41,889 nt of DNA from a virus. This document shows positions 1-7,245 of this stretch, piece by piece (the stretch's first letter is position 1; every line of letters starts with the position of its first letter). The notes beneath the pieces are model-generated. The model made no database searches, was not told where the DNA came from, and was given only the letters and a program-made list of their open reading frames with translations. The stretch covers positions 1 to 41,889 of the IMG/VR virus record IMGVR_UViG_3300036772_000565; one strand, 5' to 3'. The position numbers were made by a program, and so were the translations under genes.

Positions 1-1179
1 TCACGTCCCGCCACTGACCTGCTGAGGTCTTTTCTCTGTATTCCCGTCATACTCTTTTAAGTACGATCCGTAGTGTCGGAAAAGCATCTCCGGTCCTTTA
101 TGTCCCATTTGCCCGGCCAGCCAAAAGAGGTTTGCACCCTGGCTGATATGTCTGGTCGCGAACGTGTGTCTGGTCTGGTATGGATTTCGGTACCGGATGC
201 CCGCTTTCTTTAACACCGGTACCCACGCTTTCTTCCTGATGGCATCAGCACTTGCCCATGGCTTGTTAGTTTTAGGATCTTCAAATATCGTCTCATCCTT
301 CAGGAACGTGAAAGGTTTCTGTTCTGCCAGCGCCGCTATTGCTTCAGCATCCAGTTCAACCTTGCGCGTACCTGCCTTTGTTTTCGTTCCCTTAATCACG
401 CCAACAACACTCGCATTCTGAACGTGCGCAGTCTTACCAATGAAATCTATATCTCGCCAACGTAGGGCGCACAATTCCGAACTACGCATGCCGGTATGAA
501 TAGCGAATGCAAAAAGATTTTCCCATTGCTTATAAGCGGTCGCTGATAGAAGGGCGCTTGTCTCCGCTGGGGAAAGCGGATCAACGATGTATTCGCTTTC
601 GCTGGTGGTTTTATCACTCTGGTATCTTGATGCTGTAACTAGTGAAACAGGGTTCAACTGCAAAATACCGTCAGTCACTGCTTCATCAAGAGCAGAACGC
701 AGAAAAGAAAGCTGATTTCGAATCGTCTTAAGCGTTGTTGTTTGTTCCTGAATCCATGTTTTTAGCGCAGCTGGTGTTAGCTCACTGGCTGGAAGTTTGT
801 GCAGTAAAGAAAGAGCACTGCGGCATTTTTTGTAACCGCCAATAGTTGATGGCGATAACTTCCTTGTTTCGCAAATTATCAGATATTCATCGAGGTAATT
901 TTTAACCGTCTTACCGGCGGCCGCATTACCGAATAATTTTAAACGAGTAGAGCGCGGGAAATACTCAGAATAATTGAATATACCCCTTTCAATTTTGTTA
1001 TGAATTTCACCCAGAATACGTTCAGCATATTTAAGGTTTTTTGTACTAACATCAAGATTGGAAAGGGGCTCACGACATTTGACCCCTTTAAAAGTAAAAG
1101 TGATGTTTATGGTTTCACCCTGGCGGTGTTTCCTTACGGTTACGCCGCGCGGGAGTTTAGGCGATTCTGTCTTGCCCAT
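1..1179 (-). CDS. int: Tyrosine-recombinase integrase
   Basis: Site-specific tyrosine recombinase of 392 aa that would integrate and, with Xis, excise the prophage. The N-terminus (about 1-85) looks like an arm-DNA-binding domain, about 90-180 a SAM-like core-binding domain, and 200-375 the catalytic domain. Visible catalytic residues are Arg232 (GMRSSELCALRW), Arg337 in YQTRHTFAT, His360 in GQMGH and the probable nucleophile Tyr370 (FRHYGSY). The usual first His of HxxR is Tyr334, a substitution common in phage integrases. The stop codon is the first base triplet of the window, so attP/attL probably lies just outside. The 5' end overlaps xis by about 40 nt, a typical xis-int arrangement. Confidence 0.96.
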   Translation of the reverse strand: MGKTESPKLPRGVTVRKHRQGETINITFTFKGVKCREPLSNLDVSTKNLKYAERILGEIHNKIERGIFNYSEYFPRSTRLKLFGNAAAGKTVKNYLDEYLIICETRKLSPSTIGGYKKCRSALSLLHKLPASELTPAALKTWIQEQTTTLKTIRNQLSFLRSALDEAVTDGILQLNPVSLVTASRYQSDKTTSESEYIVDPLSPAETSALLSATAYKQWENLFAFAIHTGMRSSELCALRWRDIDFIGKTAHVQNASVVGVIKGTKTKAGTRKVELDAEAIAALAEQKPFTFLKDETIFEDPKTNKPWASADAIRKKAWVPVLKKAGIRYRNPYQTRHTFATRHISQGANLFWLAGQMGHKGPEMLFRHYGSYLKEYDGNTEKRPQQVSGGT

Positions 1180-1346
1180 TTAGCAACCTCACTAAGATCA
1201 ATCCATCTCTCTTTTACACCTTCCACTTTGAGAACCTGCACACCGTCCTGCCAAACACCGCGCTGAAGACGCTTGTTTATTGCTTCGGTGGTTTCTCCAG
1301 TTTCTTTGCAATAAGACGAGATAGGAACACACTCGAGGTTCAGCAT
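1140..1346 (-). CDS. xis: Excisionase (Xis-like)
   Basis: Small basic protein of 68 aa, probable recombination directionality factor. It has a winged-helix/MerR-like pattern: an N-terminal helix followed by INKRLQRGVWQDGV and a C-terminal DLSEVAKWARQN helix, as in excisionase-like (Exc) proteins. The ATG at 1346 is chosen over an upstream in-frame start at 1382 because GGAG sits at the right distance before it. The gene overlaps the start of int, which supports coupled expression from the leftward operon. Function is inferred from size, fold pattern and position. Confidence 0.8.
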   Translation of the reverse strand: MLNLECVPISSYCKETGETTEAINKRLQRGVWQDGVQVLKVEGVKERWIDLSEVAKWARQNRLNSRAA

Positions 1347-1393
1347 AATGTTCTCCACTAAAAGCCCGCTGCACACGGGCACAATGATTAAAT

Positions 1394-1960
1394 CTATTCG
1401 CTTACTGACGGAACGAGACGCTGCCAGATCGCTGAAACATATTTAGCCTGGTGTTTTGCGTCAGCCAAAGCGTTATGAGCAACGCCATCGAAAGGCATAT
1501 CTTTCTTCGGATCGAATCCAACTTCCCGACCAAGCATGACAATGGTGCGCACATCGCTGTCGTTAAAGAATTGCCACGGACAAATGTGGCCAGCGCGTTC
1601 ATAGGCGCTGCGAAGAATGACGTTATCGAAGTTGGCCCCGTTGCCCCAGACTTTCATATAACGAGGGTTGTCGGCATTACGATTAATAAAATGGCTGAGC
1701 TCAGATAATGCATCGGCAATAGGAAGAGCATCATCGGCACATATAGCTGCTCGTGCTTCCGGGCTTTGCTTCATCCACCAAAGAATGGTATCGCCGTCTG
1801 GGGCTGCACCTTGCGCCATTGCGCTGGCTAGATTTACTGCAACATAGAATTCCGCGCCTTCCCCACCCGTTTTTGGTTCAAAGAATACTGCACCAATAGA
1901 TACAATCGGTGCGTCGGGTTTATTACTCATGGTTTCTAAATCAATCATCAAATGGTTCAT
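1394..1960 (-). CDS. 3'-5' exonuclease, Rv2179c-like (DEDDh)
   Basis: Protein of 188 aa with the acidic residues of a DEDDh 3'-5' exonuclease: Asp7 and Glu9 (MIDLETM), Asp112 (NGANFDNVIL), and His162/Asp167 (HNALADAKHQ). This matches the Rv2179c-like exoribonuclease family that is frequent in enterobacterial prophages. The substrate in phage is unknown; RNA or single-stranded DNA is plausible. It is the third gene from the left end of the PL operon. The ATG at 1960 has only a weak AAAGG site; the in-frame ATG at 1948 is an alternative and would still keep Asp7. Confidence 0.85.
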   Translation of the reverse strand: MNHLMIDLETMSNKPDAPIVSIGAVFFEPKTGGEGAEFYVAVNLASAMAQGAAPDGDTILWWMKQSPEARAAICADDALPIADALSELSHFINRNADNPRYMKVWGNGANFDNVILRSAYERAGHICPWQFFNDSDVRTIVMLGREVGFDPKKDMPFDGVAHNALADAKHQAKYVSAIWQRLVPSVSE

Positions 1961-2071
1961 GTATGGCCTTTATTGTTTTGTTTTTAACTATTTAGCTCAT
2001 AAACAACCTTTAATATGCTTTATAGGTTGTTTATGGTCTTTAATGAATTTTATTTTGTTGTTATGGGTTAT
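1961..2071. other. AT-rich intergenic region with 11-bp inverted repeat
   Basis: CATAAACAACC at 1998-2008 and its exact complement GGTTGTTTATG at 2025-2035 form perfect 11-bp arms around a 16-nt AT-rich loop. A third, one-mismatch copy (GGTTATTTATG) lies at 2066-2076, overlapping the end of the upstream gene. No T-run follows on either strand, so this is not an obvious terminator. It could be an operator, a recombinase/Xis arm-type site or an RNA hairpin in the leftward transcript. Confidence 0.6.
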
Positions 2072-2689
2072 TTATGACCCTTCAACAGTAATGCCAGAGG
2101 CGCGGAGTGTGTGCTCAACATCAAATCGAGATAACCAATTGCCACCTTCTTTGGGGATCATGGCGTATTTCTCATCACCATAACTCGGATGGCCCGCACG
2201 AACGATGTAACCCATTGGCAACTTCACTGGCTTAACCTCTGACTGTGTCGCTGCAAGCAGGGCTGATGCCATGCAACTAATCTCAAGGTCAGTAGCTTCG
2301 GCAACGCCATCACGGATTAGCTCTAACCCTTCTTTGGATATAATCTCCGCACCTTTGTACATCACACTGCCTGGCTTAACCGCTGCGGCTTCCATCTCTG
2401 CATTGCGTTGAAGGGCTTCGCGCATGTCATCACGCATTGCTAACGCAACGGCTTCCAGTGCGCATTTCTCATTACTAAGCTCTATGTTTTGCTGCTGCAA
2501 CTGCTCCAGATCCACTATCAGCCCAACAATGATATTTATTTCATCGTTGTTTATTAGCGCATCTATCTCGTTTGTGGCTTTGTCCCAGGCATATAAGGCG
2601 CCGGAGTCCATCGGATAATTGCAATGCGCCGTGTGAGTTAAGCGATATTTTTTCGCGGCTTTAATCAGCGCTTCTAGTGAGTTAGTCAT
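2072..2689 (-). CDS. Phage protein with coiled coil, Ea22-like
   Basis: Predicted 205-aa protein, start at the ATG at 2689 because AAGGGGAACTGCA precedes it; a longer reading frame reaches 2797 but overlaps the upstream gene. The N-terminal third is helical (ALIKAAKKYRLTH), residues about 60-110 form a Glu/Gln/Leu-rich coiled coil (DLEQLQQQNIEL), and the C-terminus is a globular segment with GYIVRAGHPSYGDEKYA. The layout resembles Ead/Ea22-type accessory proteins of lambdoid left operons. No function can be assigned from sequence. Confidence 0.7.
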   Translation of the reverse strand: MTNSLEALIKAAKKYRLTHTAHCNYPMDSGALYAWDKATNEIDALINNDEINIIVGLIVDLEQLQQQNIELSNEKCALEAVALAMRDDMREALQRNAEMEAAAVKPGSVMYKGAEIISKEGLELIRDGVAEATDLEISCMASALLAATQSEVKPVKLPMGYIVRAGHPSYGDEKYAMIPKEGGNWLSRFDVEHTLRASGITVEGS

Positions 2690-2873
2690 TGCAGTTCCCC
2701 TTGGCGACAAAGCGCGATGGTGACCAATCGCAATATGTATCCGTTTCTGTATGACCGAAGATGGCTTTACAGCGGTAAATGTGGCGGCAATCACCACAAG
2801 TCACCTCTTTGGGGAGTTTCATCTTGTCCGGGTCTGCTGGGTCGTAGTTCAGCGCTTCGATGTTATTGCTCAT
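2682..2873 (-). CDS. Small cysteine-rich phage protein
   Basis: A 63-aa protein starting at 2873 behind a strong GAAGGAG site; a longer in-frame start at 2894 is less likely. It holds CGDCRHIYRCKAIFG then TETDTYCDWSPSRF, four cysteines plus a histidine that could make a small zinc-binding module. Similar short CxxC proteins with an SPSRF-like end are common in lambdoid left operons. It overlaps both neighbours by about 10 nt, so it is translationally coupled. Function unknown. Confidence 0.7.
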   Translation of the reverse strand: MSNNIEALNYDPADPDKMKLPKEVTCGDCRHIYRCKAIFGHTETDTYCDWSPSRFVAKGNCND

Positions 2874-3135
2874 TACTGACTCCTTCTGGTTCAACCTTCA
2901 ACTTCAGAACGACAGGACCATCGCGAAAATCACCGTCAACGATGCCATCAAGCTCTGAAATTTCCTGCTTTGTGAGGTTGTGCATTTTTGCAATGCAGTA
3001 GTCGCCTTTCAGTACGCCAACACCAGCCGCTCGGCATGAAGTTGATCCGTAGCTGTAGCCATGACTATCAAGCCAGTTCTGGCATGCATACCACGCGTTG
3101 AAATCGCCTTTGTCGCTGAATGTCAGTTTGAACAT
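2863..3135 (-). CDS. Hypothetical phage protein
   Basis: A 90-aa protein with no family I can name. It begins MFKLTFSDKGDFNAWYACQN and ends with an acidic, beta-rich tail (VVLKLKVEPEGVSNEQ). The compact alternation of aromatic and charged residues suggests a small globular protein. The start overlaps the end of the upstream gene and its stop overlaps the next start, so it belongs to the tightly packed PL operon. Confidence 0.7.
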   Translation of the reverse strand: MFKLTFSDKGDFNAWYACQNWLDSHGYSYGSTSCRAAGVGVLKGDYCIAKMHNLTKQEISELDGIVDGDFRDGPVVLKLKVEPEGVSNEQ

Positions 3136-3854
3136 TGGTCTGACTCCTTGCGCAGCTGTTCGACCTTGCCATCAAACAGGAAATCAAGATGGTCTACAGA
3201 ATCAGACTCCAGCATTGACTTGGAGAAGTCTTTGGCTTCCTGCCACATCTGCGCCTTCAGGTCTGCAATAAAGGCGTCAGTGGCAGGTGAAGCGGCTTTG
3301 ATTATTTCCAAAGCTCGAACGTGGCCAATGCTGTCTTTCTGCTGTTCGTTAGCCCATGCCTCGATTTCAGCAAAATCGCTTAGCTCCGGAGCTTCAATGC
3401 CTGGTCCAAACACAGTGTTTTGTAGCCAGGTCATACCGTCATGCAGACGACCATTTCTGATATGCATTAGAGCAACCTGAATGCCAACCCAGTATTTATG
3501 AAGCATCCAGGCATTGGATAGTTCGCTGGCAGCCTTTGGCAGCAGGCTTGAATTCTCAACCGCCAGAATCACCACCTGCTGGTTTAGCGCTGCGACCTGC
3601 TCAGAAATACTTAACGTGTCACTTGTTCCAAGAACCTGTGTTATTTGGCTGATAGTCAGCATGGCGCTGGATAATTCTGTCCGTGCTTCGTCACGCTCTT
3701 TAAGTGCCTGGGTAACGGCTACTGTATTGGCACTAAGACGCGTAGTGAGTTCTTTCACCAGTTCTGAATGGATACCGATTTCAGTAATACTGGACACTTC
3801 ATTGCTCGCCATTGTTACCAGTTCGCTGGTGGACATATCGCTTAAGCGTTGCAT
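3123..3854 (-). CDS. Ea22-like coiled-coil phage protein
   Basis: A 243-aa protein. Residues about 25-100 are a long coiled coil (ELVKELTTRLSANTVAVT and following), then a helical segment with HKYWVGIQVALMHIRNGRL. A C-terminal segment KAASPATDAFIADLKAQ is a recurrent motif of Ead/Ea22-like proteins in lambdoid phages, where the function is unknown. The start at 3854 lies inside yfdR (stop at 3842); Met7 at 3836 is an alternative start just after that stop. Confidence 0.7.
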   Translation of the reverse strand: MQRLSDMSTSELVTMASNEVSSITEIGIHSELVKELTTRLSANTVAVTQALKERDEARTELSSAMLTISQITQVLGTSDTLSISEQVAALNQQVVILAVENSSLLPKAASELSNAWMLHKYWVGIQVALMHIRNGRLHDGMTWLQNTVFGPGIEAPELSDFAEIEAWANEQQKDSIGHVRALEIIKAASPATDAFIADLKAQMWQEAKDFSKSMLESDSVDHLDFLFDGKVEQLRKESDQCSN

Positions 3855-4378
3855 GTGGCCCCCGTTAGCTCTTCAAATCGTGCAATGAACAAACCGTATG
3901 CCTGACCTGGGCGCAGGGGATTAATCTGGAAAAGGTCTGTTGGTGGGATGCCTTCCAGAATTGGCCACGATGTCCCATCGTCCAGCTCGAGATCCTGCCG
4001 TTCGGTAGCGAGCATGACGAGATCTGCGTATTTGACGCATGAACTCATCGTCGCTGGCAGTTCAAATTTATTGCGGATCGCTGAGTCCACATATTCTTCA
4101 ATAATCTGGTAGTCCGGCAGCAACGCCTTTAGTGGGGAAGGGATGTCCTGGCAATATGCTTCTGCTGCATCATGTAGGAGTGCTTCAAGTGCAAACTCTG
4201 GAGAAACCAGTTGGCTGGCCAGAACAGAGTGCTGAGCCACGCTATAGAACTCAGGCAAATGCCCAGCAAAGCGGCAGATATTTGAAAGGGCGTTGGCAAT
4301 ATCCTCAATGCAAATATCTGCATGGCGGACGTTTCGATAATCGAAATGCTTTCCGGTGTAGGTTTTAATCCACGACAT
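3842..4378 (-). CDS. yfdR: HD-domain 5'-nucleotidase-like protein YfdR
   Basis: A 178-aa HD-superfamily metal-dependent phosphohydrolase, the same length as I recall for YfdR of the E. coli CPS-53 prophage and close to it in sequence (LSNICRFAGH, FYSVAQH, HDAAEAYCQDIP, LPDY). Metal ligands visible are His50, His69-Asp70 and Asp119, with Glu73 next to the HD pair, as in the YfbR-type deoxyribonucleotidases. It may trim nucleotide pools or act on phosphorylated signals; the substrate is not known from sequence. The ATG at 4378 is chosen because GGAG lies 6 nt upstream; the upstream frame opens with GTG at 4390. Confidence 0.9.
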   Translation of the reverse strand: MSWIKTYTGKHFDYRNVRHADICIEDIANALSNICRFAGHLPEFYSVAQHSVLASQLVSPEFALEALLHDAAEAYCQDIPSPLKALLPDYQIIEEYVDSAIRNKFELPATMSSCVKYADLVMLATERQDLELDDGTSWPILEGIPPTDLFQINPLRPGQAYGLFIARFEELTGATCNA

Positions 4379-4513
4379 TTTGTTCTCCACTTAAATAAAT
4401 GCGCCACTGCACCTGCGCTGAATTTTGGTTGCACGAATCCCTTGCCCGAAGGCAAAAATAAAAAGGATTACGCTTCACTAAGCACCCCCGCAGGGGCGCT
4501 TAAAGCTGCATAA
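4379..4513 (-). other. Intergenic region with two RNA hairpins between yfdQ and yfdR
   Basis: This 135-nt spacer in the leftward transcript can form AGCGCCCC/GGGGGTGCT (4481-4500) and a TTGCC-TTCG-GGCAA tetraloop hairpin (4442-4455). Neither is followed by a T-run in the leftward direction, so they look like mRNA-stabilising or processing structures, not terminators. No convincing gene is present. Confidence 0.5.
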
Positions 4514-5338
4514 TTAGGCGTTAAACACGCCGATAAAAGTTTCCACCTGGCTATCTTTAAACTTCTCTACCAGCAGATCGCGGAACTCAGTGGCCATAGC
4601 TTCTTGTGTGGCTTCCAACTGTGCAACACGTAAAACCAGAACTGGACGATCACCAGTGATAATGCTCAGGCGTAGTTTGAACGGACGATCTTTCAGACCT
4701 TCAAACGGCACGCAGTTAAATTCAAAAGCAACCGGCATGATGTCTTTGGTCTTTGCTTCAACTGATTCCATCAATGAGCGCTTACCGCTGAAATCGTTAT
4801 CTTCGAAATCGGCTGACTGGTTCGATTCGATGGTGATTTTACGCAATGCGGCAGCTGCTTTTTTGGCGGTAATAACTTCACCGTTAGCATCAAAACCCAT
4901 CAAGAAATCAGCATAGTCTTCAACCCATTCAGCCAATTCTTTCTGGTTTTTTCTTTCGCCGTTAATTTCCAGAAGTGCGGCATAAGGTGCCGTTTTCTTT
5001 AATTGAACCGTTGCAGTGTTATCAGCGTGACCTGGTTCGGCGAGTGTGCCGAGGTTCAGAACTGTCACTGCCTTCATATTGTCAGCGTCAATAAAACAGC
5101 GCGTACCGACAACTGCAAAACCGGTTGAATAACGGGTGAAGTCTTCGATGCTGGTTGTTTTCAGCGCACCACGGAAGCGGTAACGCCCAAGGTTAAGGTT
5201 TTCAAGGCTATGAATGCTAAGGTCACGAGGAATGGCAACTGCATCACATGGTTGATGAGACAATACAGAATTAACTTCTTGCCCCTGGACAAGATCACGA
5301 ATTTGATTGATTGCAGTAGCGTCTACGGTTTGAGACAT
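4514..5338 (-). CDS. yfdQ: DUF2303 protein YfdQ
   Basis: A 274-aa protein of the DUF2303 family, matching the length and general sequence of YfdQ from CPS-53. Recognisable pieces are [47 protein letters not shown] and FADF-like segments such as [10 protein letters not shown]. Members sit in lambdoid prophages next to yfdP and yfdR, as here; their biochemical role is unknown, though the company of a nucleotidase suggests nucleic-acid or nucleotide metabolism. A purine-rich region lies before the ATG at 5338. Confidence 0.92.
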   Translation of the reverse strand: MSQTVDATAINQIRDLVQGQEVNSVLSHQPCDAVAIPRDLSIHSLENLNLGRYRFRGALKTTSIEDFTRYSTGFAVVGTRCFIDADNMKAVTVLNLGTLAEPGHADNTATVQLKKTAPYAALLEINGERKNQKELAEWVEDYADFLMGFDANGEVITAKKAAAALRKITIESNQSADFEDNDFSGKRSLMESVEAKTKDIMPVAFEFNCVPFEGLKDRPFKLRLSIITGDRPVLVLRVAQLEATQEAMATEFRDLLVEKFKDSQVETFIGVFNA

Positions 5339-5385
5339 AATATGAAATTCCTTATTAAACTTATCGTCGGGTAAATTGATGGTTA

Positions 5386-5754
5386 TTACTGTGCGCGAAG
5401 CTTGCCGTCAGGCTCGCCGGCCAATGTTAATAACTGGCCCTGATCTTCCTGCAAGATGGTTAGCTTGCCGCCACGGTTCACGTACATTGGTGTTTCGGTA
5501 GTGTCTTCTTCAGACGATTTCCCGCGTGGGGTTGGTCGGACGTAAGCCAGTTTGTGTTTGATCATCACTCGCTTTTCATCAACGGAGTTGCTCATGCGAT
5601 CCAATTCAAGGGTCAGCGTGACTTTCCCCTTTTGGCCGTTGTTAAGCACACCGAAAGCAACTTCACTGAGTGCCATAGAAATCTTGTTTTCGAAGACCCC
5701 GCCATCCAGTTCGCCGATAAAGTCCGGCACGTTAGTAGCTCGTTCACTGCTCAT
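5386..5754 (-). CDS. yfdP: YfdP-like phage protein
   Basis: A 122-aa protein starting at 5754 behind GAGG. It occupies the yfdP position directly before yfdQ and has the expected size (about 120 aa). Visible features are [38 protein letters not shown] and a [15 protein letters not shown] motif. No enzymatic motif is seen. The first gene of the PL operon after the long structured leader; the symbol rests on order, length and my memory of the CPS-53 protein. Confidence 0.75.
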   Translation of the reverse strand: MSSERATNVPDFIGELDGGVFENKISMALSEVAFGVLNNGQKGKVTLTLELDRMSNSVDEKRVMIKHKLAYVRPTPRGKSSEEDTTETPMYVNRGGKLTILQEDQGQLLTLAGEPDGKLRAQ

Positions 5755-5928
5755 AGGTAATTCCTCATTTAAGCGGCTGCACCCGCCGCGGGTAAGTTCT
5801 CCACATAAAATGCTGCTGTGGTGCCGGGTGCCTCCCGGTGCTGTCTGGCGGCAAACCATTCAGCGATGACCTATACCGATAATGACTTGATATTTTGCCT
5901 TTCATCGCGAGCGCTGAGCCGCATTCAC
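5755..5928 (-). other. PL leader, segment before yfdP
   Basis: Leader of the leftward transcript. It contains CTGGCGGC (plus strand, 5845-5852), which duplicates CTGGCGG at 6071-6077, so in the RNA both copies could compete for the complementary segment encoded at 6108-6114. A CCGGG/CCCGG hairpin lies near 5823-5840. Open frames of 40-86 codons cross this region but none has a good ribosome site, so I do not call a gene. Confidence 0.4.
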
Positions 5929-6059
5929 CACAACGAAGAGAGCACTGCCGGTGTCCGAGTTGAACGGACCTTTTCCCTGCCCAACCCTCCCAACTAAATG
6001 GGACTGTCTGGAATTGAACCAGCACTTATGCCTTGCTCGTCAATACTCTCATCGTTGTG
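5929..6059 (-). ncRNA. Structured tRNA-like leader RNA (possible C4-type antisense RNA)
   Basis: Leftward RNA closed by an 8-bp stem (5929-5936 with 6052-6059), extended by AGAG/CTCT. Inside are three hairpins: CTGG/CCAG (6008-6022) and GTCCG/CGGAC (5953-5969), whose 7-nt RNA loops UUCAAUU and UUCAACU both fit the tRNA T-loop consensus UUCRANY, plus UCCCA/UGGGA (5988-6003). A competing 7-bp stem (5946-5952 with 6018-6024) would form an acceptor-like stem directly flanking the GTCCG T-arm. There is no D-arm, so it is not a working tRNA. RNase P-processed C4 antisense RNAs of P1-type immunity systems are the nearest known concept; that identity is inference. Confidence 0.5.
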
Positions 6060-6070
6060 CCCTGAAAAAG

Positions 6071-6114
6071 CTGGCGGTTACCGCGACATCAACGGGAAAC
6101 AAACGGGCCGCCAG
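6071..6114 (-). other. Hairpin at the start of the PL transcript
   Basis: CTGGCGG (6071-6077) and CCGCCAG (6108-6114) form perfect 7-bp arms around 30 nt, close to the 5' end of the leftward transcript. Position fits an RNA-mediated antitermination site of the HK022 put kind or the 5' domain of the structured leader; no boxA/boxB pair of the lambda type is evident. Confidence 0.35.
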
Positions 6115-6132
6115 AACAGGGATGTAAGGCAT

Positions 6133-6202
6133 ATAAGTATTCTTACATTTCCAGTATTAGTAAACTAACAATGACTGTCAACTAAAAAATAAGAATGCTT
6201 AC
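6133..6202. promoter_or_regulatory. Left operators (three palindromes)
   Basis: Three 14-bp palindromes: ATAAGTATTCTTAC (6133-6146), ATTAGTAAACTAAC (6156-6169) and ATAAGAATGCTTAC (6189-6202). They share the RTAAG-N4-CTTAC form with the right operators and cover the leftward promoter. They are the expected binding sites of the repressor encoded at 6253-6903. Confidence 0.85.
6154..6181 (-). promoter_or_regulatory. PL promoter
   Basis: On the minus strand TTGACA (6176-6181) and TAATAC (6154-6159) are separated by 16 nt. The middle left operator overlaps the -10 element, so CI binding would block transcription of yfdP through int. The start site would fall near 6147. Confidence 0.75.
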
Positions 6203-6210
6203 ATTGAGGT

Positions 6211-6240
6211 CGAAAAAGAAGCCCGCAGATTAGCAGGCTT
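6211..6240 (-). terminator. Terminator after cI
   Basis: Leftward hairpin AAGCCTGC/GCGGGCTT (8 bp with one wobble, loop of 6) followed by CTTTTT. It lies 13 nt past the cI stop and immediately before the left operators, so it would separate the repressor message from the PL operon. Confidence 0.8.
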
Positions 6241-6252
6241 GATATGAGGTCG

Positions 6253-6903
6253 TTACTGAAGGTCTATGACTACTTGCTTAACAACGCCTACAATTTGGCA
6301 ATTACCGTTCACTTCAATGGGCCGGAACATGCTGTTCAACGGGATAAGATACTTATTAGGCCCATCAATGTAGAATTTCTTGATTGTCGCTTCATTGCTG
6401 CCAGAAAGCCTGGCGATCACAATCTTATTATTTACATCTTCAATGAAACCATATTCAGGTTCCACGATGACTATAGAGTCTTCAGGTATTGATAATGGAC
6501 CGGCTGATGTCATCGATTCCCCTTTAACGCGTAGTGCAAAAGCATTTTTAGTTAGAGGAATGGTTGTATCTATAAATTCATGACTAGTAAGGTTTTCTTG
6601 TTGAACTCCGCCGCATTCAGTCCACGCACCAGCCTGTACCCATGAAATGATTGGAACTGGCCGAACTACCTTACCACTTCTTATTTCGCCTGGCTCAGGT
6701 TGACCTACGCCTGAAAGTATCCACTGAGGATCACACTGTAGGTGAGATGCCAGACGCAACAAGTTTTCGCCGGATGGATTTGTAACGTCATTTTCCCATT
6801 GGGTTACTGCAGAAGCAGAAATGCCAATCCATTCAGCTAAATCTTTCTGAGTTAGCTTCAGTAGACGTCTTCTGCTTTTGATGCGACTGCCAACAGTTTC
6901 CAC
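6253..6903 (-). CDS. cI: CI-type repressor with S24 self-cleavage domain
   Basis: A 216-aa phage repressor. Residues 1-65 form an HTH domain (LTQKDLAEWIGISASAVTQW), and 85-216 a LexA/CI peptidase domain. The cleavage site is Ala91-Gly92 (VQAGAWTE), the catalytic Ser130 lies in KGESM and the general base is Lys175 or Lys176 in EATIKKF. RecA-stimulated self-cleavage would couple induction to DNA damage. The start codon is GTG at 6903 with GGAGGTGAAGC before it; the upstream ATG frame closes after four codons. It is divergent from cro across three operators. Confidence 0.96.
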   Translation of the reverse strand: METVGSRIKSRRRLLKLTQKDLAEWIGISASAVTQWENDVTNPSGENLLRLASHLQCDPQWILSGVGQPEPGEIRSGKVVRPVPIISWVQAGAWTECGGVQQENLTSHEFIDTTIPLTKNAFALRVKGESMTSAGPLSIPEDSIVIVEPEYGFIEDVNNKIVIARLSGSNEATIKKFYIDGPNKYLIPLNSMFRPIEVNGNCQIVGVVKQVVIDLQ

Positions 6904-6924
6904 GCTTCACCTCCAGTTCATGAT

Positions 6925-6987
6925 GTTAGCAATCTTACATTTTATTGACGTAAGTAGTCTGTGATTGTATTGTGTAAGCATACTTAC
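6925..6987. promoter_or_regulatory. Right operators OR1-OR3
   Basis: Three operator-like sites at regular spacing: GTTAGCAATCTTAC (6925-6938), GTAAGTAGTCTGTG (6950-6963, one weak half) and GTAAGCATACTTAC (6974-6987, perfect). Start-to-start distances are 25 and 24 bp, so they face the same side of the helix roughly every two and a half turns. They match the left operators in form. Confidence 0.85.
6945..6973 (+). promoter_or_regulatory. PR promoter
   Basis: TTGACG (6945-6950), 17-nt spacer, TATTGT (6968-6973). The -35 overlaps the middle operator and the -10 abuts the cro-proximal operator. It would drive cro and the rightward early operon. Confidence 0.75.
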
Positions 6988-7004
6988 TTTTAGAGGTTGG
7001 AAGC

Positions 7005-7226
7005 ATGTTGAAAACAGTCGTTTTGAATTACTTCAAAGGCACAAGCAGAACAGCTGAAGCACTAGGTGTTTCTCATAGTGCCGTCTGCCAGTGGGGGAAA
7101 GTCATCCCTGAAGGCCGAGCATTAAAAGCAGAAAAAATAACTGCCGGGGCTCTAGTTTACGATTCGTCTTTTTATGCGAATGACGTCACTGGCTTAGAAG
7201 ATAGTGGCATTAAGCCAAAAGCGTAA
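7005..7226 (+). CDS. cro: Cro-type repressor
   Basis: A 73-aa HTH protein, first gene of the PR operon and divergent from cI. The HTH is at about 10-30 (GTSRTAEALGVSHSAVCQW), a pattern shared with P22-like Cro and DicC (tyrosine- and tryptophan-rich short Cro). It would bind the same operators and lower cI and early transcription after induction. AGAGGTTGG provides the ribosome site. Size, position and HTH make this a confident call. Confidence 0.93.
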   Translation: MLKTVVLNYFKGTSRTAEALGVSHSAVCQWGKVIPEGRALKAEKITAGALVYDSSFYANDVTGLEDSGIKPKA

Positions 7227-7245
7227 CTACCAAAGGGAAAACAAG

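Noticed and set aside
2072-2797. Long 241-aa version of the Ea22-like protein
   Set aside because: The start at 2797 overlaps two upstream genes and lacks a ribosome site; AAGGGG precedes the ATG at 2689.
5929-6024. A functional tRNA gene on the minus strand
   Set aside because: T-arm-like hairpins and an acceptor-like 7-bp stem are present, but there is no D-arm, no 7-nt anticodon loop in the right place and no CCA/discriminator context.
5765-6025. 86-codon reverse frame in the PL leader
   Set aside because: Its start lies inside the structured RNA with no ribosome site, and the first half has an RNA-structure-driven composition; the second half could hold a short peptide but nothing supports it.
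6048-6075. Lambda-like boxB (GCCCTGAAAAAG) at 6059-6070
   Set aside because: It is on the wrong strand for the PL transcript, the arms are not complementary (GCCCT versus CTGGC) and no boxA precedes it.
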